Part shown: positions 51,387-60,080 of the stretch, piece by piece
How the letters are laid out: every line of letters starts with the position of its first letter
How positions within the stretch are numbered: the stretch's first letter is position 1
From: Vagococcus bubulae
Lineage (GTDB): Bacteria; Bacillota; Bacilli; Lactobacillales; Vagococcaceae
DNA: 64,000 nt
Direction: 5' to 3'
NCBI RefSeq assembly: GCF_003950315.1
Contig: NZ_NGJT01000003.1
Location: 62,001 to 126,000, forward strand
The notes under the pieces: generated by a model
Databases searched by the model: none
Told to the model about the DNA's origin: nothing
The model's input: only the letters and a program-made list of their open reading frames with translations
Position numbers and translations under genes: made by a program

Positions 51387-52592
51387 ATGAATTATTGGTT
51401 AACCAATGTGCTAATTGAAACAAATTTTATCAAAGAAAAAGACTGGGTAAAAGGAACACAAACAGAATTATCTGCTATTCACATTATAGATGGCAAAATT
51501 GTCGATATTATCCCCCAACAAGAGATGACTTTAGAAAATGAAAATAGTATGGATGCCAATCATCAATTACTTCTTCCTGGACTGGTTGAAAAACACTGTC
51601 ATCTTGATAAAAGTAAGTTAGGAACTCCTTGGACTCCTGTGACTCCAGCAAAAAATCTTGTCGAACGTTTTGAAACAGAAATTCCTATTTTAGATAATTT
51701 AAACAAATCCATTAGTGAACGTGCTAATAATTTATATCAACTTGAAGTGGCAAATGGTGTCACCTCGTTTCGTTCACATATTGATATTGAGCCCGCCACT
51801 GAACTTCGTTACTTTGATGCTATTGTTAAGTTAAGAAATCAAGTTAATACCCCTATTGACATCGTAGCTTTTCCACAACATGGATTACTTAGATCAAACA
51901 GTAGTCAGCTAATTGAAGAAGCACTAAAAAAGGGAGCTAATTTCGTTGGTGGTGTGGATCCTTATTCACTAGATGGAGACTACAAAGCGTCATTAGCGGA
52001 GACATTTCGTTTGGCTACCACCTATCACGTTGGCATTGACATTCATGTTCATGATAGACAAGAGGCAGGAAAAAGCACCATTAAGGAAATCATTCGATTA
52101 ACAAAAAAATATCATATGCAAGATAACGTATTTATCAGCCATGCATTTGGTTTAAATGATTTTGTTGGGGAAGAAAGAAAACAGGTCTTTACAGAGCTTG
52201 CTGAACAGGGTGTACATATTGTAACCAGTGTGCCAATTACCCCAAATACTATCCCACCGATTATGGAATTACTGTCATATGGCGTAAAAGTTCATTTAGG
52301 TTGTGATAATATTTATGATTGTTGGTCTCCTTATGGTGATGGCTCACTTCAAGAAAAAATGGCACGCTTAGGCGAGTTATTCAATATAAAAAATCAAGAG
52401 GACTTAACACAACTCTTAGGATTAATGACAGATGGGATTACAACGTTAGATGAACATGGTCAACTTGTTTGGCCTAACGTCAATGATGATGCGACTTATC
52501 TACTCACTACTGCGAATTCTTCTGCTGAATTTGTGGCTAGAAAATCACCTATCACCGCTAGTTTTTATAAGGGAATACCTATAAAAGAATAG
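51387..52592 (+). CDS. Cytosine deaminase-like amidohydrolase
   Basis: 401 aa, metal-dependent amidohydrolase of the CodA type. Metal site in LVEKHCHLDKSKLGTPWTPV (HxH), second His IDIHVHDRQEAGK, ISHAFGLND, and the Asp in LGCDNIYDCWSPYGDGS near residue 310. It hydrolyses cytosine or a related ring. The HCHLDK form with Lys and the C-terminal TTANSSAEF are typical of the atypical CodA group. It is next to the phosphorylase/PnuC pair; pyrimidine salvage is the likely job. GAGGAG precedes the ATG. Confidence 0.86.
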   Translation: MNYWLTNVLIETNFIKEKDWVKGTQTELSAIHIIDGKIVDIIPQQEMTLENENSMDANHQLLLPGLVEKHCHLDKSKLGTPWTPVTPAKNLVERFETEIPILDNLNKSISERANNLYQLEVANGVTSFRSHIDIEPATELRYFDAIVKLRNQVNTPIDIVAFPQHGLLRSNSSQLIEEALKKGANFVGGVDPYSLDGDYKASLAETFRLATTYHVGIDIHVHDRQEAGKSTIKEIIRLTKKYHMQDNVFISHAFGLNDFVGEERKQVFTELAEQGVHIVTSVPITPNTIPPIMELLSYGVKVHLGCDNIYDCWSPYGDGSLQEKMARLGELFNIKNQEDLTQLLGLMTDGITTLDEHGQLVWPNVNDDATYLLTTANSSAEFVARKSPITASFYKGIPIKE

Positions 52593-52594
52593 CA

Positions 52595-52634
52595 TAAAAG
52601 AGCTGAAAACAGTGATTGTTTTCAGCTCTTTTAT
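52595..52634. terminator. Bidirectional terminator
   Basis: AAAAGAGCTGAAAACA and TGTTTTCAGCTCTTTT form a 16-bp stem. Ends the deaminase-like gene and the GT8 gene. Confidence 0.88.
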
Positions 52635-53464
52635 ATATTTGATACAGACAATCGACAATCCTTTAAATAGTCTAAATATAATGCTGTAAATCGTGTGTCA
52701 TGTTTTTTCTGCCATGGTTTTGACTCTCCACAGAAATGCAGAATCGCTGTATTAGTCATCATCCAAAATAAGTCATGATTTCCACGACTACGTGCTAAGT
52801 AACTCATGTATTTTCTCGCATCATAATTCCAATGCTCCTCAGGTATTTCTTTAATATACTTACCGTATAAATAATTCAATACATCTTGATCTGGTAACAA
52901 TAACAAATTCCCAAACTTCTCAATAGCATCGTTAATGCTTTCTATATTAATAATATCTCTTGCTTTATCCACATCTATCAACATGACACCTGAATTATAA
53001 TAATCATGATCTGTATTTAATCTGATGTTATTAATCCCTGAACTAATATTGGTAACACCTTTGTGAGTTGCAGCAGCCAGTAAACTACCTTGTAAATTTA
53101 AACGCCATAATCCTTCTAATGAATTTAATATTAGGATATCAGGGTCTAGATAAAGAACTCGTTTAACCTCTTTGGGTAAAATATCCCCACAAAGCAAACG
53201 AAAATACATCTCTTTTGGGTACCTTTCAACCGTTTTTGCTCCATTAAAATAATCATTATCTATTTTTATCGCACGAAATTCCCAATTAAAACTCTCTACC
53301 CATTTTGTTAAAAACTGACTATCTTCGTCTAAAATATTTTCATGAATTAGCCAAACAGTTCCTGTCATTTTAGGATTATTTTTAAATAAAGAAAACAACA
53401 TTACCTCTAAAGGCTCAATATAATTTTCGTCAATCGTCACTAATAAATTCACTGATTCGTTCAT
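52631..53464 (-). CDS. Family 8 glycosyltransferase
   Basis: 277 aa from the ATG at 53464, after a GGCGGGGG box; the frame runs 75 bases further upstream without a site. LVTIDENYIEPLEVMLFSLF start, DxD in VLYLDPDILILNSLEGLW, PDQDVLNYLYG and HFCGESKPW near the end, all typical of GT8 (LgtC/gspA type). It transfers a sugar to a lipid or surface glycan. The neighbouring GT2 is broken, so a glycan pathway here may be degrading. Confidence 0.9.
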   Translation of the reverse strand: MNESVNLLVTIDENYIEPLEVMLFSLFKNNPKMTGTVWLIHENILDEDSQFLTKWVESFNWEFRAIKIDNDYFNGAKTVERYPKEMYFRLLCGDILPKEVKRVLYLDPDILILNSLEGLWRLNLQGSLLAAATHKGVTNISSGINNIRLNTDHDYYNSGVMLIDVDKARDIINIESINDAIEKFGNLLLLPDQDVLNYLYGKYIKEIPEEHWNYDARKYMSYLARSRGNHDLFWMMTNTAILHFCGESKPWQKKHDTRFTALYLDYLKDCRLSVSNI

Positions 53465-53619
53465 TAATCCCCCGCCTATCATACTTAGTAGACCTAGTGT
53501 AGCAAAAAAACAGGAATGCTTCCACTCATACTCTAACATGACTTAAACAATTCACTTTAAGCCTCCTTTAAGTTTAATATTTATACTTAATAATAACCTA
53601 ACTACTGGAGGCGATAAAC

Positions 53620-54260
53620 ATGCATTCTGTTGTTTTAATTCTGTTGTTTTAATTCCTATTTTTGAACCGACTGATAAAACAATTGCGTTTATGAAAAAAT
53701 TAACACAAGAACCATTTCCTATCTCTGTAGTAGATGATGGTTCTGGTGAGTTGTATCAAGAAAAATTTCAGCAACTTTCTCTAATGGGTGTGACTGTTCT
53801 TAGCTACTTAGTAAATCATGGTAAGGGATATGCTCTAAAATTTGGGTTTAGATACATTCAAAAAATTTACCCAACAAGTCATATTGTGACTGCAGATGGT
53901 GATGGACAACATAGTATTGAGAACATCAAACGCATGATACAACGCATGGAATATTTGCCTTTAAATGTTTTACTATTGGGTGTTAGGCATTTTGATAAAC
54001 AAACAACCCCCATCAAAAGTTATTATGGTAATCGTATGACGTCTCTTATTTATTTTCTTTCTTCAGGAATTAAGTTAGAAGATACTCAAACAGGACTACG
54101 AGGATTCCATTCACAAATGATACCGGACTTACTAAAAATACCAGGAAACCGTTTTGAATATGAGATGAATCAACTGATTGACTTAGTCAAAGATGGGTAT
54201 ACAATCGATATTTTATCCGTGGTATCATTATCATTCTTAATTATCCATTGCATACCCTAA
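53620..54260 (+). pseudogene. Family 2 glycosyltransferase, frameshifted by a 14-bp tandem duplication
   Basis: The GT2 fold is present: SVVDDGSGELYQEKFQQLSL, HGKGYALKFGFRYIQ and IVTADGDGQHSIENIKRM (DGD), then DTQTGLRGFHSQM. At the start, ATG at 53620 behind TGGAGG, the sequence CTGTTGTTTTAATT occurs twice in a row (53627-53640 and 53641-53654). Removing one copy gives MHSVVLIPIFEPTDKTIAFM joined to the open frame. With both copies translation stops after ten codons. The C-terminal part after residue 185 also looks damaged (ILSVVSLSFLIIHCIP). A shortened form starting at 53691 lacks part of the first strand. Confidence 0.82.
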
Positions 54261-54454
54261 CCAATCGTTTTGCTTTTAATTTATATAATATGGGTATTGC
54301 AATGCTTGTAAATGCCATTGTTCTAAAAGGGGTATTAGATATTGCAGGTAGCGACTCTCCTTATCTAATCTATTTTTATATCACTGGTCTTTTATTATTT
54401 GTAGCAAGTATCTTGGTATTTAGCATAAAGGCTTTTAGTCAACAAACAACTTAG
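54248..54454 (+). other. Remnant of a membrane protein coding region
   Basis: An open frame without a good start (TTG at 54248) encodes 68 residues with two hydrophobic segments: FNLYNMGIAMLVNAIVLKGV and PYLIYFYITGLLLFVASILV. It directly follows the damaged end of the GT2 gene and lies in a different frame. It is probably the 3' rest of a membrane gene or of the GT2 gene itself after a deletion. No family recognised. I do not claim it is expressed. Confidence 0.35.
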
Positions 54455-54771
54455 CCTTGGGTTTGTTTATAGTGCTCACCCCACTCTGACAGGCTATTTA
54501 AAACAGATGAGAGACTATAACCAACATTTGTTAGTTCATATTCAACACGCGGTGGTACTTCTGCATAAACGGTTCTTGTTAATAACCCAAATTTTTCCAT
54601 ATCACGAAGATTTTCCGTTAAGACTTTTTGAGAAATGTTTCCAACAGTTCGTTTTAATTCACCAAAACGTTTTTTACCATCCATTAAATCTCTTAAAATT
54701 AATACTTTCCAACGATTATTAATTAGCAACAATGTTGTTTCAACTGGACAATCTGGTAATATTTTTTCCAT
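54451..54771 (-). CDS. HxlR-family transcriptional regulator
   Basis: 106 aa winged helix: CPVETTLLLINNRWKVLILR (Cys at residue 8), LMDGKKRFGELKRTVGNISQ, KVLTENLRDMEKFGLLTRTV, YAEVPPRVEYELT. The conserved N-terminal Cys is used as a thiol switch in family members such as YodB and HypR. It is divergent from the NAD(P)H oxidoreductase gene at 54906, which is likely its target. The shared intergenic region holds two palindromes. Confidence 0.93.
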   Translation of the reverse strand: MEKILPDCPVETTLLLINNRWKVLILRDLMDGKKRFGELKRTVGNISQKVLTENLRDMEKFGLLTRTVYAEVPPRVEYELTNVGYSLSSVLNSLSEWGEHYKQTQG

Positions 54772-54805
54772 GCTAATCCTTCTTTCTACTTAATAGTTTC
54801 TTATA

Positions 54806-54846
54806 GGTAACTAGGTTACTAAAAAGTGCTTACTTACATTTTGTAA
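54806..54846. promoter_or_regulatory. Divergent promoter region with two candidate operators
   Basis: GTAAC-TAG-GTTAC (54807-54819) and TTACA-TTT-TGTAA (54834-54846). The second matches the pattern of the palindrome before the FMN reductase gene (49667-49679). A TTATAAT-like -10 lies near 54860 for the oxidoreductase gene. Which one HxlR binds is not known. Confidence 0.55.
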
Positions 54847-54905
54847 TTAATAGGTTTATTATAATCATATAAAAAAATTTATTCAACTTACAGGAGGAAT
54901 GTACA

Positions 54906-55535
54906 ATGAAATTAGCAGTAATTGGAGCAAACGGGAAGTCTGGACAATTGATTGTCGATAAAGCATTAGAAAATGGTATAGAAGTAACAGCTATTACTAG
55001 AAATGACAACCACTCTAACGCTACTCATGTTTTAAAAAAAGATTTATTTAGTTTAACAGCGGATGATGTCAAAGATTTTGATGTGGTGGTTGATGCGTTT
55101 GGCGTTTGGGAGCCCGATAAAATGTTTGAACATAAAACATCTATCGAACATTTAATTGAGATATTAAGCGGACTAGATACTCGTCTTTATGTAGTAGGTG
55201 GTGCTGGAAGTTTATATGTAGATAAATCTAAAACACAACAGCTTAAAGATACACCAGACTTTCCAGAAGAATTTAAATTACTTGTTAACAGTATGAGTGC
55301 TGGACTGGATGTCTTGAGGAAAGCTAATGATGTTCACTGGGTATATGTCAGCCCTGCTGCTGATTTTCAAGCTGATGGAGAGGAATCTGGAAATTATGCT
55401 GTTGCCGGTGAGATTTTAACGACTAACGCTAATGGTGAAAGTTACATTAGTTACAAAGATTATGCTAATGCCTTAATCAAAGAAATTCTTCACCCAACAG
55501 TGGATAAAGCACGCATTTCTGTTTACACAAAATAA
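54906..55535 (+). CDS. NAD(P)H-binding oxidoreductase (NmrA/YhfK-like)
   Basis: 209 aa atypical SDR. N-terminal LAVIGANGKSGQLIVDKALE with GxxGxxG, then DVVVDAFGVWEPDKMFEH, YVVGGAGSLYVDKSK and WVYVSPAADFQADGEESGNY. Family members bind NADP and act on quinones or serve as redox sensors. Divergent from the HxlR gene. AGGAGG precedes the ATG. Substrate unknown. Confidence 0.88.
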   Translation: MKLAVIGANGKSGQLIVDKALENGIEVTAITRNDNHSNATHVLKKDLFSLTADDVKDFDVVVDAFGVWEPDKMFEHKTSIEHLIEILSGLDTRLYVVGGAGSLYVDKSKTQQLKDTPDFPEEFKLLVNSMSAGLDVLRKANDVHWVYVSPAADFQADGEESGNYAVAGEILTTNANGESYISYKDYANALIKEILHPTVDKARISVYTK

Positions 55536-55576
55536 AACATTCCTCCTATCTTGCAAATTAAGATAGGAGGAATGTT
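55536..55576. terminator. Bidirectional terminator
   Basis: AACATTCCTCCTATCTT and AAGATAGGAGGAATGTT form a 17-bp stem with a 7-base loop between the converging oxidoreductase and purine permease genes. Confidence 0.88.
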
Positions 55577-55578
55577 TA

Positions 55579-56955
55579 TTATATTGTAAATAAATATAAA
55601 ACAGAAATAACTGTAATAAAATGCATCACTGTTGGTATTTCTTTCATACGTCCAGCAAAAATCATGCACAACTCATAAGATAAAAATCCTAATACTAGCC
55701 CTAAAGCAATTGATCCAGTTAAAGGCATCATGACAATGGTTAAAAAGGCTGGGATGACTTCTTCAAAGCCTCCATCCCAATCGATGCCTGTGATATTTTG
55801 CATCATAAAGATTCCAATCACAACCATGGCTGGAGTTGTTACTGCGGTGGTGACAAGAGATAAGACTGGGTAAAAGAAAGCAGATAATAAAAACAATCCG
55901 GCAACAATCACACTCATTAAACCAGTTCTAGCTCCTGCTATAATTCCTGAGACAGATTCGATATAAGTTGATAAACTAGACGTTCCCAAGATAGAACCAA
56001 AGAACGTTCCCAACGCATCTGCACTATAAATTCGTTTATTGTCTTCAAAATTTTCTTGTTTAATATCAGATACTTGTGTCGCTGCAGCAGAAAGTGTTGT
56101 CGCTGTCCCAAAGAAATCTAAAAATAAAAATGTCAAAATAATAACTATTGAGTCTAGCGATAACATTTTGTCTAAATTTTTCACAGCAACCATAAACGTA
56201 TCATTCATCATGGCATTCATCGGTTCAGTTGGAATGACAACTGGTGAGCCTTTTGGTAATTGAGGTAAGGTTGCCACAACATCTGCACTTAAATTAAACC
56301 AGTTCATCCATACGCCAAAACGAATAAACAACCCACATACTGCTGCACCAATCATTCCTAAAAAAACAGCATATTGATTTTTTCTAACTAAAAAGAAAGC
56401 AGCTGTAATAATACCAAAAAAAGCAATAATCACATTAGGATTAGAAAAGCCACCAAACGTAATAAACATCCCCTCATCTGGTACGATGATTCCAGAATTT
56501 TTAAAACTGACAAAAGCAATGAAGATCCCTAGTCCAACTGTTCCAGCCTGTTTCACATTTGATGGAATAGCTTTAATAATCTTAGAACGTGCGCCAGAAA
56601 AAGCTAACATTAAAAATAAAACTGACGCCACTAATACTGAGGCCAGAGCTTCTTGCCATGATTTTCCCATTTGCAAAACAACTGAATAAGCGAAAAAAGC
56701 GTTCATTGACATACAAGGTGCCAACCCTAAAGGAAATTTTGCCCATAATCCCATGATTAACATCGCTATCGCAGAGGATAAAATAGTGGACATAAAAACA
56801 GCATCTTTTGGCATTCCTGCTTGACCTAAAATAATCGGATTAACAAAAATAACATATGACATGGCAAAAAATGCCGTTAATCCTCCTGTGAATTCTCGTT
56901 TAAACGTAGAGCCTGATTCTGTGATCCCAAAATAGTGATCAATCTTTTCCTTCAT
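55579..56955 (-). CDS. Guanine/hypoxanthine permease (NCS2, AzgA/PbuG type)
   Basis: 458 aa, 12-14 membrane segments. Start FGITESGSTFKREFTGGLTA, then FFAMSYVIFVNPIILGQAGM, PLGLAPCMSMNAFFAYSVVL, FLFLDFFGTATTLSAAATQV, GTSSLSTYIESVSGIIAGAR. All are signatures of the AzgA branch for guanine and hypoxanthine uptake. A guanine-type riboswitch lies 58 bases upstream and would shut the gene off when guanine is ample. AGGAGG precedes the ATG. Confidence 0.94.
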   Translation of the reverse strand: MKEKIDHYFGITESGSTFKREFTGGLTAFFAMSYVIFVNPIILGQAGMPKDAVFMSTILSSAIAMLIMGLWAKFPLGLAPCMSMNAFFAYSVVLQMGKSWQEALASVLVASVLFLMLAFSGARSKIIKAIPSNVKQAGTVGLGIFIAFVSFKNSGIIVPDEGMFITFGGFSNPNVIIAFFGIITAAFFLVRKNQYAVFLGMIGAAVCGLFIRFGVWMNWFNLSADVVATLPQLPKGSPVVIPTEPMNAMMNDTFMVAVKNLDKMLSLDSIVIILTFLFLDFFGTATTLSAAATQVSDIKQENFEDNKRIYSADALGTFFGSILGTSSLSTYIESVSGIIAGARTGLMSVIVAGLFLLSAFFYPVLSLVTTAVTTPAMVVIGIFMMQNITGIDWDGGFEEVIPAFLTIVMMPLTGSIALGLVLGFLSYELCMIFAGRMKEIPTVMHFITVISVLYLFTI

Positions 56956-57012
56956 TTACTATTCCTCCTATTAGTTAAAAAAACTCATCATGGCAGAATA
57001 ATAACATTCATT

Positions 57013-57081
57013 TGCCAAAGTAAGTTACTTTACGGGTAACTTGTAGAAACTCCTAGACCGTATTACTAGAATTATATGGTT
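57013..57081 (-). ncRNA. Purine (guanine-type) riboswitch
   Basis: Minus strand: CATATAATTCTAGTAATACG, GTCTAGGAGTTTCTACAAGT, TACCCGTAAAGTAACTTACT, TTGG. Core features are present: TATAAT at P1, P2 stem TTCTAG/CTAGGA, GTTTCTAC, the P3 stem AAGTTAC/GTAACTT with loop CCGTAAA. After P3 comes ACTTTGG, so the ligand-pairing base is C, as for guanine. A terminator-like pairing (AACTTACTTTGGCA with TGCCATGATGAGTT, 12 of 14 pairs) then T7 follows. The upstream part of 56956-57274 is AT-rich promoter sequence plus the terminator of the next operon. Confidence 0.88.
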
Positions 57082-57234
57082 TTTTATTACCTCGATATCA
57101 TATCAACTTTTTTAATTATTTTCAATAAAAAAGCGAACAAATATTTATTATTTTCTATTTATAGTTAATTTTTTTATAAAATAAATAAACTAATTTTAAA
57201 TTAATTGTTTTTATTTAGGTTAAAACATGATATT

Positions 57235-57276
57235 AAAAAAGAGTCAACCACCAAACTAGTGATTAACTCTTATTTT
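57235..57276 (-). terminator. Terminator of the BceAB-like operon
   Basis: AAGAGTTAATCAC and GTGGTTGACTCTT pair with a G-T wobble, followed by T6 on the minus strand. Confidence 0.8.
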
Positions 57277-59077
57277 AATTATTTTCTTTTGGTAACACAA
57301 TACTACTATATATCACAACTGTTAAAACATAATAAATAGCATACAAGAAGATAAAGATTGAAAATGGAATCCAAATGCCATGATATGGATCACTCATTAA
57401 TTCTTTAAACATTTGCAACCCAAACAATACATGAATCACACCTAAAATACCTGGCAATAAGAATAATACACCGATTTCTTTTCTCACAGCTCCTTTAAGA
57501 AGTGATGGTCTTGTCCCAATTTTTCGTAACATTTGGAATCTTGCTTTATCTGTATTAGCAGAAGATAAAATTTTAAACATCAGACAACTTGCTAACATGG
57601 TTAAGAAAGCTAAACCTAAAAAGAATCCCATAAACTGAAAACCTGAATACATTGAATTAGATAATTGATACATCACATATTTTTGTGCTGTCTGATCAAA
57701 TCCATCTCCTTTACTGAGACTTGGATTATTTTTGGTGTTTTCTGCTACTAACTTCTTAATTTGAGGCAAACTTTCTTTAAAATTAGACACACTAATTAAT
57801 TCCAAACTTGCTTCTGGTAAAGCTAATTGATTAAAATCTTCTGCTGAAACCAATTTGATGTCTTTATTTTGTTGTTCTGGTGTGCCATACCATCTTAAAC
57901 TTTCTAAAATATGTGGATCATTCAACATATCTTGACCGGTATAGCTTATCACTTTTTGAGTTTTAAAATCTTTATTTTGGAAAGGACGCTCGTTAAACTG
58001 TTCCTCATTATAGTACAACGTCTTATCGTCTTCTTTTTGACTGTAAGTATCATTTACTATTGGATTTAACTGATTAATTTGTGTTTTATCTATTTTTTGC
58101 GCATTGTTTAACACCAAGTCATATGTTGCAGATTTATTAGTTGAATCAAGTGTTTGGGTTCTAAAACCTAAACCAACTGTTATAGCACCCATGGCCAAAG
58201 CAAATAAAATAGCAACCATTGTTAAAATTTGTGTGTAATCACGAATACGAAAAGTTAATTGTGATAAAGTAAAATTATTTAGTTTTTTCATAGAAATAGC
58301 ATCAACATTTTTTAGAATACTTAGCACAAAAATCGCAATCGCATGAAATAGGAAGTAACTTCCTAATACTATTGTAACTAGGGCGACAGCAATACCAAAT
58401 AATTGATATTTATTAATATGTGCTAACATATAGTAGCCAATGCCTAAACTGATAACCCCTATGACTGTTTCTAAAAATAATAGGATTGGTTTAATTTTTA
58501 ATGTTTTCGGCATAGCTTGTTCTTTTAGTAATTGCAAAATAGGCTTTTTAACAATAGAACCTGCATTAATAAATGCTGTAACAATAAATAGTATGCCAAA
58601 GAAAACAAATGTCCAGATCATCGCTGATACATTAAACGGTGAAAAATGTTTTACTGTAATATCTAGCTGATTAACCAATAAAGAATTAACAATAGATGTT
58701 AATCCAACACCAACAAGTGTTCCAATAATAGTTGCAGCAAATCCTATAATAAACGTTTCTAAAAAAATGATTTGAGCAATTTTTTTCGTTTTTGCTCCTA
58801 ACATCATGAGCATCGCATATGTTTTTTGCCGTAATGTCATCAAAAAGGAATTCGCATATAAAATGTACACCACTGTAATAATACCTAATAACACTGTTCC
58901 AAATTGAAAAATGACAGCCGCCATTTTGACTGTGTTACTACTTTCTAAAAAGGCTTTGTTTGTTGCGATACTTTGGAACATATAAAAAATAGCTGATGCT
59001 ATAGCTAAGCCTGAAAAGAGAATCATATAATCTCGTAAACGACTTTTTATACCTGTCATGGATAGTTTCCAAATCAT
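57275..59077 (-). CDS. BceB-like ABC transporter permease (FtsX family)
   Basis: 600 aa, ten membrane segments in the usual BceB arrangement: four at the start (RDYMILFSGLAIASAIFYMF), a large extracellular domain between about residues 310 and 480 and four at the end. Text MLMMLGAKTKKIAQIIFLET and FQMLRKIGTRPSLLKGAVRK are the two FtsX-type loops. These transporters resist or sense bacitracin-like peptides. The ATPase is 16 bases upstream. No two-component system adjoins, unlike typical bce loci. Confidence 0.9.
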   Translation of the reverse strand: MIWKLSMTGIKSRLRDYMILFSGLAIASAIFYMFQSIATNKAFLESSNTVKMAAVIFQFGTVLLGIITVVYILYANSFLMTLRQKTYAMLMMLGAKTKKIAQIIFLETFIIGFAATIIGTLVGVGLTSIVNSLLVNQLDITVKHFSPFNVSAMIWTFVFFGILFIVTAFINAGSIVKKPILQLLKEQAMPKTLKIKPILLFLETVIGVISLGIGYYMLAHINKYQLFGIAVALVTIVLGSYFLFHAIAIFVLSILKNVDAISMKKLNNFTLSQLTFRIRDYTQILTMVAILFALAMGAITVGLGFRTQTLDSTNKSATYDLVLNNAQKIDKTQINQLNPIVNDTYSQKEDDKTLYYNEEQFNERPFQNKDFKTQKVISYTGQDMLNDPHILESLRWYGTPEQQNKDIKLVSAEDFNQLALPEASLELISVSNFKESLPQIKKLVAENTKNNPSLSKGDGFDQTAQKYVMYQLSNSMYSGFQFMGFFLGLAFLTMLASCLMFKILSSANTDKARFQMLRKIGTRPSLLKGAVRKEIGVLFLLPGILGVIHVLFGLQMFKELMSDPYHGIWIPFSIFIFLYAIYYVLTVVIYSSIVLPKENN

Positions 59078-59093
59078 TGATGTATTCTCCTTT

Positions 59094-59846
59094 CTACTGT
59101 TCTAAATTACCTAAAGAAACAAGGATTTCTCGGTAGAACTCATCACGAGATTTACCATCACGTTTTAACTCTTGATGGATGATACCATCTTTGATGAATA
59201 AAATACGTTTGCAATAACTAGCAGAAAACGGGTCATGCGTTACCATTAAAACAGATACATTGTCCTCATAATTCAATTCATCCATCATATCAAGCAAATC
59301 TTTAGCACTTTTTGAATCAAGTGCTCCTGTTGGCTCATCTGCTAATAAAATACTTGGTTCAGTGACTAGCGCTCTTGCTGCAGCTACCCGTTGCTTTTGT
59401 CCTCCTGATAGTGCCGTAGGATATTTTTCTAAAATCTCATTAATCCCTAAACGATTTGCCACATGATTGGTTTTCTTTTTAATCATTTTAGGTTTAACGC
59501 TTTGTAATGATAAAGGTATCGCAATATTTTCGGCTGCCGTCATGGTTTCAAGCAAATTAAAATCTTGAAAAATAAACCCAATTTTTTTTGCACGAAAATC
59601 TGCTAATTTATTTCCTTTTAATGTTGTCACATCTTCACCAGCAATTTTTACAGAACCTTTTGTTGGTTTATCTAATGTTGATAAAATATTTAATAAGGTT
59701 GATTTTCCTGAACCAGAAGCTCCCATAATACCAATGAATTCACCTTCTTCTACATCAAACGTCACACCGTCTAAAGCAGTAGTTTGTTTCTCATTGCTTT
59801 TTCCATATACTTTTTTTAAATCTTTCACACTTACAACTGATGTCAT
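59094..59846 (-). CDS. BceA-like ABC transporter ATP-binding protein
   Basis: 250 aa. Walker A IMGASGSGKSTLLNILSTLD, signature [16 protein letters not shown], Walker B ILLADEPTGALDSKSA, VTHDPFSASYC. MacB/BceA class, partner of the permease following it. AGGAGG lies just before the ATG at 59846. Bacitracin-type peptide resistance is the usual role; the compound handled here is not known. Confidence 0.93.
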   Translation of the reverse strand: MTSVVSVKDLKKVYGKSNEKQTTALDGVTFDVEEGEFIGIMGASGSGKSTLLNILSTLDKPTKGSVKIAGEDVTTLKGNKLADFRAKKIGFIFQDFNLLETMTAAENIAIPLSLQSVKPKMIKKKTNHVANRLGINEILEKYPTALSGGQKQRVAAARALVTEPSILLADEPTGALDSKSAKDLLDMMDELNYEDNVSVLMVTHDPFSASYCKRILFIKDGIIHQELKRDGKSRDEFYREILVSLGNLEQ

Positions 59847-60030
59847 ATGTATCCTCCTATGCTTACTTCCAAATAATTGTCCTTTATAATAGCTATCAAT
59901 AGATTAAACCAAAATACTGTTTCTATCTATTGAACCAGAGGGCGATTTATTCCCCGACTTAAGACTGATTAAAAAATATTCACTATTAGACTTTTAACTA
60001 TTATATTGTATTTTTATAAATAAATAAAAT

Positions 60031-60064
60031 AAAAAAGCAACCATTTAATCAAAAAGTTGCTTTA
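60031..60064 (-). terminator. Terminator of the glycerol dehydrogenase gene
   Basis: AAAGCAAC and GTTGCTTT form an 8-bp stem with a 14-base loop, followed by TTTATTTTA on the minus strand. The 234-base gap 59847-60080 otherwise holds AT-rich promoter sequence of the BceA-like gene. Confidence 0.72.
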
Positions 60065-60080
60065 AAAATTGTTATTAATA

